Assembly: GCA_947044365.1 (NCBI GenBank)
Contig: OX345636.1
Coordinates: 27,021,466-27,085,465 of the forward strand
Source of the DNA: Petrosia ficiformis
Lineage: Eukaryota > Porifera > Demospongiae > Haplosclerida > Petrosiidae
Direction of reading: 5' to 3'
Length of the DNA: 64,000 nucleotides
This document shows positions 56,762 through 64,000 of the stretch, one piece after another (within the stretch, counting starts at the first letter, position 1; each line of letters begins with the position of its first letter). Position numbers and translations under genes: made by a program. The notes under the pieces are model-generated. The model did not search any database and was not told the DNA's origin. It saw only the letters and a list, made by a program, of their open reading frames with translations.

Positions 56762-56897
56762 CGCAAAGCAGAGTTACCCTAAACCCAGTCACAAGCATGA
56801 GACAACTCAATAATTAATTATACTGCGCATGCGCATCACCTGAGCATTAACCTTGTTTAATACTTTGATACTAATGCTCTTCACTTCATTTGTATAG

Positions 56898-57075
56898 GAA
56901 GATTGCATTCCTTCGCCGTTAGAAGAGACTTTATCAGAGGTGTGTCTATCTGTTATATACATGCAGGTTTATTTTACCCTACAGGCAGTATTTCAAGATG
57001 AAGAAGAGGATCGTGATACATCGTTTGTAAGTGAAAACACAGATTCACTGTACCTCCCAACACCACAAAGAAATT
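56898..57075 (+). pseudogene. Plus-strand fragment of the MULE micro-exon region
   Basis: One exon, 56898-56939 (42 nt), lies between TTTGTATAG and GAG|GTGTGT, phase 0, encoding EDCIPSPLEETLSE. A second starts at 56985 after CCCTACAG, also phase 0, reading AVFQDEEEDRDTSFVSENTD then SLYLPTPQR. The latter matches the start of the long exon of copies A and B (NNDSLLYVPTPERS / NNDSLYVPTPITS) in its DSLY-x-PTP core and acidic lead. The match ends abruptly after PTPQR. This is a separate, more diverged member in the opposite orientation beside the 5' end of the DIRS element. Confidence 0.6.
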
Positions 57076-57597
57076 ATTATTTAAACTTTATTTGTACACT
57101 GATATATGTATATATATATATATACACATATATATATGTGTGTGTGTGTATATACGCATAATTATACATAATATCTTGTTACAGGTAAAATGAGTGACCT
57201 ATTGGGAGATTTCATAGAATAGGTAATCAGTCATAGATATTGCTGTCTCTTATTTAAATTTTTTCTTTCCTTCAGATCTTTGATTGGGCCCAATTCCTAA
57301 TTTGACTAATAATTGAACCTGACTTTTTTCTCAGATTATATGTATATACATGTGTATAATATATACATGTGTATGTATACATACACATGTGTAGGTGTAT
57401 TTTGTATAAATTACAATAACTAGATGTAATATCATGTGATCTGGTAATTTACAAAATGTTCCTAATTGCCATTTTATTCTTGTATAATAATACTATGTCA
57501 TAAAAATTAACATTGAGCTGCATGGAAATGTCTGTTTTATAACATTCGTTCAATCCTCTGAAAATAGCTCATTAATTTCATAAGGTGTTTTCATGAT
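57076..57597. other. Non-coding, no gene seen
   Basis: (TA)n and (TG)n runs at about 57104-57160 and TATACATGTGTATA repeats at 57340-57390. Confidence 0.5.
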
Positions 57598-57850
57598 AGA
57601 ATTTATGCTTACAACATAATCACCAACTTCACGTTTTGAAAGTTCTGATAAATAAAGGTATATAATAACGAAATACATAAATGGAAGTTTATTCAAGAGA
57701 CTCTTGAATTCATAAAAAACTTAATTAAAGAATTTATTCTTACAACACAATCAACTTCCACATAGTTTGAAAATTCTGATAAGGTATATAATAACGAAAT
57801 ACATAATGGAAGTTTATTCAAGAGACTCTTGAATTCTTAAATTAAAGAAA
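57598..57850. repeat. Tandem duplication next to the 352-codon gene
   Basis: Two units of about 120 bp (GGTATATAATAACGAAATAC, ATGGAAGTTTATTCAAGAGA then CTCTTGAATTC) lie in the 3' flank of the gene, between 57598-57715 and 57725-57848. They may form part of its 3' untranslated region. Confidence 0.85.
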
Positions 57851-57859
57851 TTATTGTTT

Positions 57860-58918
57860 TCATGGAGATACGTATTTTAGGGTTGCTATAAAGACTTTAC
57901 TGAACTCTTGAATTCCTTCTGATGTTTTTAAATCGATGCGATCTGCACTATTTACCATTTTAAATTGGATAATATTGTCGTCATCAATACTGCAGACTGC
58001 AACAACCGCTTCTTTTGTCCTGAATATTGCCACACAAGCTAGTTTGTTTCTTGTTATATTTTGAAGTTGTCCGGCAGCATGTATACCTAACTGAGACAGA
58101 CAGTTTTCGTTGGACTCAACCTCTCCAACTGAAACAAGTACCATTCCTGCTCCTGTAGATTTTTGTGTCACACAGAAGTCAGGCCATCCCCTGAAGTTCT
58201 GGTCTTCAGCAGTTACCGTGTCAATCAATATATAATTCAGTCTATAAGGGGTACCTTGTTCAGTTGGTTTTATAGCATATTCTGTAATATTCATATAAAA
58301 CAGGATTATATTGATTAGTCCAATGATAAATCTTTTCCCATGATCATTCGTCATTATTTGTGGTGTTCTAATTAGGTCACAAAAATCTTCCCGGTATCGA
58401 GTTGTAAATGATTCGATATTTTCATGTGCTATACAATGACATGCTCTGGATTGAGAACTGGTTTCTTGATCTTCAACAAAGTCAGCCATTACTTTGTCGA
58501 TTTCTTGTGGGGTATAATACCCATCTCCAATCTCGTTCTTATCAAGAGACCGAAAATATGAATCCTCATTTGCAATTGCAATCATGTTTGCCGATTCATT
58601 CGGTAAAATATCCACTAAGTTATCAATTATAATTGCTTCATGCACCCAGCCTATCATCTCCATAAATTTCCTTTGCATTTGTTTATTGCTGGCAGCACCA
58701 GGTGCACAAGGGGGAGGTGTTCTTTCACCTAGTTTTATAGGTCCCCTTCGCCGATGATTTGTAATGCTTCTTGTCCTTACTGGACTTCTTGAACGATGTG
58801 GGCGACCTTTCGATTTTCTTCTCTTCCTTGTACGAGGTGAAGGAAAACGAGGAGGTGATTGCTGTGAAGGAGAAAGGAGGGGAAGGGACGGTGAGTGTAC
58901 AACTGTTGTTGCCATCAC
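57860..58918 (-). CDS. 352-residue PD-(D/E)XK-like protein, intact
   Basis: A single uninterrupted frame runs from ATG 58918 to a stop at 57860, the longest frame in the window with no link to a mobile element. Residues 1-70 are basic and Ser/Pro/Arg-rich (a likely nuclear localisation region, RTRKRRKSKGRPHRSRS). Residues 80-220 are helical. Residues 225-310 show GWPDFCV (D247), then VGEVESNENCLSQLGIHAAG (E266, E268, Q276) and a beta-strand (ACVAIF), the order of the PD-(D/E)XK nuclease core, but with Glu instead of Lys in the ExK position. Catalysis is therefore doubtful and a DNA-binding or decoy role is possible. ATG ATG at the start allows either codon. No neighbour suggests a pathway. 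The family is not recognised. Confidence 0.75.
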   Translation of the reverse strand: MMATTVVHSPSLPLLSPSQQSPPRFPSPRTRKRRKSKGRPHRSRSPVRTRSITNHRRRGPIKLGERTPPPCAPGAASNKQMQRKFMEMIGWVHEAIIIDNLVDILPNESANMIAIANEDSYFRSLDKNEIGDGYYTPQEIDKVMADFVEDQETSSQSRACHCIAHENIESFTTRYREDFCDLIRTPQIMTNDHGKRFIIGLINIILFYMNITEYAIKPTEQGTPYRLNYILIDTVTAEDQNFRGWPDFCVTQKSTGAGMVLVSVGEVESNENCLSQLGIHAAGQLQNITRNKLACVAIFRTKEAVVAVCSIDDDNIIQFKMVNSADRIDLKTSEGIQEFSKVFIATLKYVSP

Positions 58919-60062
58919 AACTGCTTCTTCGTGAATTCGATAAACTAGATAGCTTCTAGTATAGATAGTTTTGCTAAATAGATGGTGTCTGTCCTTTTAA
59001 ACTGTCAATCTACTCTCAAATGTGTCAATAACTCTTGTCAGCGTCTCAGTGAAGTGACGTTAGTGAACTATTGCGTTACTTGCGTCACGTGATTTTTATA
59101 ACATAACATGCAATCTGATTGGCCAATTGGCATGATAAATTGGCCAATGTATTACTGAGTGAATCACATGCAACTAACCGCTGGCGCCAATATACTTTGA
59201 ATTCAAAACAAATGACATCTTTATCTTAGTGATCTTACCAAAGAAAACGCTGCAGTGCCTAGGACTTGCTATTGGCAGTATTAGCAATTGAAATAGGTGT
59301 ACCCATAGAATGCATGCAGATTTCGCTGAAGTTGTGCCAACAGACTAGCTAACAGAGGATTAGACATCTTGCAGAGAGTGTAGAGTGATTTGAACTGATT
59401 TCATTGGCTGAACTCACGTGATTGGTTTTAAATGCAAGAAGTCCGTAAAGCTCAGTACCTCTGCAGAATATTGTACACTAATAAATGTACAGTAATCTGA
59501 TAATGCGATGTGGCAACTACTGCTGTTTACCTGAACTAACAGATTACTTTTGATGTATAATGACTCTCTTAGATTGTATATTCTCTTCAGCTCAGAGTAT
59601 GTTAGAATGTTTGTTGGTTGTGCAAAGCAAGTGTTTGATGTTACACCCACTATGTAAAGTGTCTAGGTTGATAATTTTTGGGTAAGGAGGGTAAGGTGTC
59701 ATGTGTCAAATAAAAACACTGGAAAATGATAGTAACACTGTTGAATTTACCCAGTGGCAGCAGGCCAATGGATGGGGCAATAACACCTAGTGTCTGTCAA
59801 GCATAGTCCATAAAAAATAAAAACAGATCAGACTGAGGGAGAATATAGTTAACAACACAGAAAGATATTTATTATAATAGGTACATTTTTTCTCAGCTAA
59901 GTGAAAAGGGCACTGCGATGTTGTTGAAAGTGCAAAATTCTGAAATATCTTTCTGTGTCTTTTGGTCGTTCAAGTGTTGAATTAGTTCCTTGTAATCCTT
60001 GATTTCACCAACAAAATTAGTACTTAGAGCAGTCTGTGCCAGTCTCCACATGTGTGAAAACT
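58919..60062. other. 5' flank of the 352-codon gene and spacer
   Basis: GTGACGTTAGTGAAC and TTGCGTCACGTGAT at 59055-59095 resemble CREB/ATF and E-box sites, 140-180 bp upstream of the start codon, and may belong to its promoter. No coding sequence was recognised beyond this. Confidence 0.4.
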
Positions 60063-60115
60063 TTTCTTTTGACTTTTGAGGCTTTTCACTGAAAAGCCTC
60101 AAAAGTCAAAAGAAA
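60063..60115. repeat. Perfect 26-bp palindrome with 1-nt centre
   Basis: 60063-60088 pairs with 60090-60115 without mismatch around a single C at 60089. The arms read TTTCTTTTGACTTTTGAGGC then TTTTCA. Confidence 0.97.
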
Positions 60116-60119
60116 TTTT

Positions 60120-60215
60120 TTTAAAGAATTATCTTCACATGTGAAAATAGCAGCTGTCAATGAATTATCTCCACATGTGAAAAGAGCAGCTGTCAAAAGA
60201 ATTATCTTCACATAC
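60120..60215. repeat. Short tandem repeat, 35-40 bp unit
   Basis: GAATTATCTTCACATGTGAA then AATAGCAGCTGTCAA is repeated about 2.5 times directly after the palindrome. The same CACATGTG word lies at 60047. Confidence 0.85.
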
Positions 60216-60389
60216 AGATTACCAGTATTAATTATAAAGATTATTAGGAATGTATCACAGGGGAAAAATTGGAATTTCCTGAACACGATTTACACAACAT
60301 GTCCAGGACATTTAGGTGTCACATTTCCTTTACATTTCGTTGTGAAAATACATGAAATTTTGGAATAGATGTCCTGTATCCCTGTCATT

Positions 60390-60690
60390 TGTGATGTTCT
60401 GCACATTTGCTACATCATTCCATATGACATGGCCAACGAATTTCCTGCACAGCCTTCCACATGAAATATCCTGTACATCATTCCATGTGACATGGCCAAC
60501 GAATTTCCTGCACACCCTTCCACATGAAATATCCTGCACATTTGCTACATTATTCCATGACATGACCAACGAATTTCCTGCATAGCCTTTCACATGAAAT
60601 ATCATGTACATTTATTAGATCATTACATATGACATGACCAACGCATTTACTGCACAGCCTTCCACATAAAAAATCCTGTACATTTACTAT
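60390..60690. repeat. Tandem repeat around CCAACGAATTTCCTGCA
   Basis: ATGACATGRCCAACGAATTT then CCTGCA occurs four times (about 60424, 60487, 60557, 60631 with ACGCATTTACTG), spaced 63-74 bp. Units differ by presence or absence of CATTTGCTACAT. The frames that run through it on both strands are repeat artefacts. Confidence 0.9.
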
Positions 60691-62924
60691 ATCATTAAAT
60701 TTTCATTGCATGCATATCTAAAAAAAATTATATTTTTGACTGACTAATTATTATTTATGTTATCAGTAGTATATCACTGTGCAAACAAGGATGTTATACT
60801 CTGTTACAGCAAATACAGTATATATTAGTGATAACCATGTTATGCTGAAGAGTAGTATTACTAAAATATACACTGTAGTGTATCACAAGTGTTTACACAC
60901 TTAGCTTATACACCACTTCGTATAACTACAGTATAATAAATACCATATGGCATTACTTTCATGGTCAGTATAATAGTTCTCAATTACAATTGATTTCAAG
61001 CAAAAAATTAATAAGTACATTTATTCATAATTATTAAATGTTTTTTTATTATTCTTTATAATTATATAAATAAAATATATATATATATATTCATAATTAT
61101 AACTAGCAAACTTCAGAAGTTTGTCACAATTACCATTTCTGTTAGTAACATGTCACTGTAAAAACTGAAGTGTGTGAGGCACAGTAAAAATTAATGTTAA
61201 GCACACCTCTGCAAAAGGTGTGTAATATACACTTCAGTTCGGAGCCACTGGACAAGTCAGAGTGTGTTCTCTACACACTGTGTGTTATTTAAAATACTTT
61301 CTCATACTAAATTAAGCCAAGCTGAAGCCATTAAAAGTTAAGCTTATAGTCTCGACACAGAATACTCACAGCTCAGATTTATCTGTTAACAGAAAAAAGC
61401 ACAATATATATATTACCAATCGATAATAATTAATTATAAACATATAAAATGCCAGAACAAAAGATGTAATCAACAACATCTATTATCTTCCTGTGGATGT
61501 AAAACTACAGAGGTAATACAGTGAATGAAATAATGTTAATAACATAATTATAATCATAATTATTATCAGTCTACATGCATGCAGCCTGTCATCTGACAAA
61601 GCAATAAATGAGATAATTGAGCACTATAATGCACACTAAAATAATAGATATTTTTCAAAGCAACATTCATTCAGACATACTGTGATTAGCATGACGTGTA
61701 GAACTTTGATCCCTGCCAAAGCTAATGGTGCAACAATCATACAAATATTTCCACTCGTATACAGAAATTGCCCCAACAAAAAGAAACAAGAGTAGATTAT
61801 GAAGATTGTTGAAATAGCCAGTGCTGGACTATACTTGTGTGAGGGAAAAGCGTCACCCCTCTAATGATTATGACTAACAAAAGTAGTTGTTTAGGATAAA
61901 GACTCAGTTTACTATTTCAAACAAGTTAAGCTTCTTATTCATCCTGTATTTCTGGTCACAATTCAGTGTTAGAGTGGAAAATTAGATGATCCGAAACACA
62001 TTAGGGTATTCAAAGATCAGAATCACACAGTGATCCCTTTGCTACACAATACATGCACTTTAAAAAAGAGAATGAATTTTGTGTAATAATGTAATATTAT
62101 ATACTATACAATAGTTAATATACAATTATACATAATTATACAATTACAGATCAAAACTCACACATATTCTCCCCATGTGTAGCATACATAATTAATTGGG
62201 TGTGGTAGATCTCCATTAAATTATTTTGATTGATCACGTGACTTATGGACACTGGCGGTTAATAGAATACTGCTCTTGGATGTACCACGCCCCAAATTAC
62301 TGTAGATTACGACAGTATGCCAATGTGGTGGCGGCATGTCGGCATTCTATTGTCAAAAACGCCCACGCTTTGTTGGATGTGGTCGGGCGGTGCTTGATTC
62401 AAGTGTCCGCCCTTTGATGTTACTTTGAAGTTAGCTTAAGAGTACTTATTAAAAAAAAAAAATAAATAAAGTAAAAGGAGATTAGAATGGGATGTTGATG
62501 TACGGGTGATGCTTTCTAGGTAGTTCTAGTGAGAGAGAGAAAGGAATGTAGGGAGAATAACACCACATGAAACATATGTGAATGCAGACTTGCATATTCA
62601 GCAATACTAATCAGCATATCATTGGAATCAAGTGAGTATGCAGGATTGGCTACTAAGCAAATCCAGACTCAGCATAAGTCTGCATGTGGACACTTTCAGG
62701 ATACTACTGTTATGCAGTTACTGCATAATCAGTACACATATTAGTGAATACTCTCTGCATTTTCACAACATTCATTTGGTATGCATATAGGTATACCTAT
62801 CCTTTGAATTCTATATAATTATTAATAATTATTATTATTAATTAATGTGTAATTAAATTTGAATCATAAAATTTAATATTATGCAAAAGAGACCAAAGAA
62901 ACTAAATAAATAATTATTATTGTT
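60691..62924. other. Non-coding, no gene seen
   Basis: AT-rich with TA runs at about 61070-61090. A GC-richer stretch at 62225-62420 (CCACGCCCC, GGCGGCATGTCGGCATTC) has a 63-codon open frame without recognisable motif. (GA)n at 62530. Confidence 0.45.
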
Positions 62925-63182
62925 TTAGTCTGAAAAAGAATCTGAGTTGTAATCAAGTTCATCGATATCATCAGTACTATAGCTAGTGCTGGTACTAGTA
63001 CTGCCGGATTCTTGAGATAGTACTTGAGTGTCTGTACCCGTTGTAGCAGTTGGATCTTCATCCACAGAAATGAACGCAGTGGGGCAATCAGTTGGCGGTG
63101 GTCTCTTTGAAGGTGATCCTGCTCTCCGAATTTTTGCTTCTACCCACTTGGACTTCCTCTTTTTTTCATGACGAACATCCAA
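62925..63182 (-). CDS. Last exon of an unknown gene, acidic Ser/Thr tail
   Basis: Open from an acceptor (CCATAAG, 63184-63183) to a stop at 62925, about 85 codons starting LDVRHEKKRKSKWVEAKIRR. The start is strongly basic, the middle contains SPSKRPPPTDCP, and the end is Ser/Thr-rich then acidic (STDDIDELDYNSDSFSD). This resembles a nuclear protein tail with a possible CK2-type acidic end. No earlier exon was identified in the 800 bp upstream, which is AT-rich and then tandem repeat. No family is recognised. Confidence 0.45.
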   Translation of the reverse strand: MDVRHEKKRKSKWVEAKIRRAGSPSKRPPPTDCPTAFISVDEDPTATTGTDTQVLSQESGSTSTSTSYSTDDIDELDYNSDSFSD

Positions 63183-63524
63183 CTTATGGAAAAATGAATT
63201 TAAACCTAACCAAGGAACGAAAAAAGGAAAATAAATTAAAATGATGAATAATATGGTATCCTAAAGCCAGGATTTCATAATAATTAATTAATAACTACAG
63301 CTATATGTACATTTACATATTTATTATTATAGTATATAAGATATCATTGTAGAGAAACAAAAATTACAAGAAAATGTGCAGCACATAAAAATAATTATGC
63401 ATTATTTAAACAAAATAGTTTTACTGCGGCCCATATAGACAAAGAATCCACACGGACAGTACATGGGTATAAATATGGTGAAACAAGAAGGTAATTCACA
63501 TTAAAATGAGTACGATATATACGT

Positions 63525-64000
63525 ACAACATACTGACAGATACATGAGTAACATATATAACACAATGACAACTATGGTAGAAAGTAATTCACAATTTCAT
63601 ATTACACTGACAGATACCTGTGTAAGATATCCACAAAGCATAACGTGAACGACAACTAAATATGACAAAAATAATTCACATTACACTGACAGATACCTGA
63701 GTAAGATATCCACAAAGCATAACGTGAACGACAACTAAATATGACAAAAATAATTCACATTACACTGACAGACACCTGAGTGAGATATCCACAAAGCATA
63801 ACGTGAACAACGACAACTAAATATGACAAGTATTATTCACATTACACTGACAGATACCTGAGTAAGATATCCACAAAGCATAACGTGAACAACGACAACT
63901 AAATATGACAAATATTATTCACATTACACTGACAGACACCTGAGTGAGATATCCACAAAGCATAACGTGAACAACGACAACTAAATATGACAAGTATTAT
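63525..64000. repeat. Tandem repeat, 79-82 bp unit, running off the window
   Basis: CAGATACCTGAGTAAGATAT, CCACAAAGCATAACGTGAAC, GACAACTAAATATGACAA and TTCACATTACACTGA repeat from 63611, 63690, 63769, 63851 and 63933. A degenerate unit lies before, at about 63530. Units alternate between GATACCTGAGTAAG and GACACCTGAGTGAG in the later part, hinting at a dimer period. Confidence 0.93.

Larger units (their letters stand above)
51938..56800 (-). mobile_element. DIRS-type (tyrosine-recombinase) retrotransposon, truncated
   Basis: Order on the minus strand: gag-like ORF (56761-54982, two parts), a non-coding gap, RT with RNase H (53888-52054), and the start of a tyrosine recombinase in an overlapping frame (52204-51938). 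RT directly followed by RNase H and a phage-type recombinase instead of an integrase defines the DIRS/PAT group. The recombinase stops after its N-terminal core-binding domain, so the 3' end of the element is missing; there the sequence passes straight into the upstream region of MULE copy B (51953). Split or inverted terminal repeats were not found. Confidence 0.88.

Noticed and set aside
60330..60611. Repetitive Cys/Gly/Arg frame (VCRKFVGHV repeats)
   Set aside because: It follows a DNA tandem repeat, is open on both strands, and the unit lengths are irregular.
62226..62417. 63-codon frame in GC-richer DNA
   Set aside because: No motif or splice context; single short frame.
63525..64000. 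CRISPR-like regular spacing of about 80 bp
   Set aside because: The whole unit is repeated, so there are no spacers.

Overview
The window is AT-rich metazoan nuclear DNA: genes are split by short introns with GT/AG boundaries, there are no operons, and most of the sequence is transposable elements and their remains. The mix of a death-fold adaptor gene, compact introns, DIRS, Tc1, hAT, Mutator-like, L2/CR1-type and Ty3/gypsy elements, and very frequent ACATGT/TACATGTA motifs suggests a marine invertebrate, most likely a sponge. The sponge call is inference and was not tested by a search.

Layout. 0-1.2 kb: 3' end of a Ty3/gypsy element with a 194-bp LTR. 1.7-4.3 kb (-): decayed APE-type LINE whose first ORF carries a 2A-like motif and a PHD-like finger. 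6.4-10.5 kb (-): a five-exon death-domain to CARD-like gene whose splice phases agree across all junctions. 12.3-13.8 kb: a Tc1 element with both inverted termini. 14.0-14.9 kb (-): a PD-(D/E)XK-like gene with a frame break at a T tract. 16.3-17.4 kb: a higher-order tandem repeat split by a MITE. 17.4-18.3 kb: an unidentified open region behind a perfect DR1 site. 18.4-25.5 kb: TTAA elements, a 9-bp-TSD element carrying a RecQ-helicase fragment, a Tigger fragment and a hAT MITE with an 8-bp TSD. 25.5-34.8 kb: mostly non-coding repeats.

34.6-52 kb is the most unusual part. A Mutator-like (MULE) transposase is fused to an acidic linker, a PHD finger and an OTU protease domain. On the minus strand it is preceded by a 63-nt first exon and in-phase micro-exons of 33-42 nt. 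The locus is duplicated head to tail: copy A 34.9-42.5 kb, copy B 45.7-51.95 kb, and micro-exons of a partial copy C between them. A fragment of a further relative lies on the plus strand at 56.9 kb. A truncated DIRS retrotransposon (51.9-56.8 kb) abuts the upstream region of copy B exon 1.

57.9-58.9 kb (-) holds an intact 352-codon gene with a PD-(D/E)XK-like signature. 59-64 kb holds palindromes, tandem repeats and the last exon of an unknown gene. The likely host genes are the death-domain gene, the two nuclease-like genes and the 62.9-kb exon; nearly all other coding sequence belongs to mobile elements.
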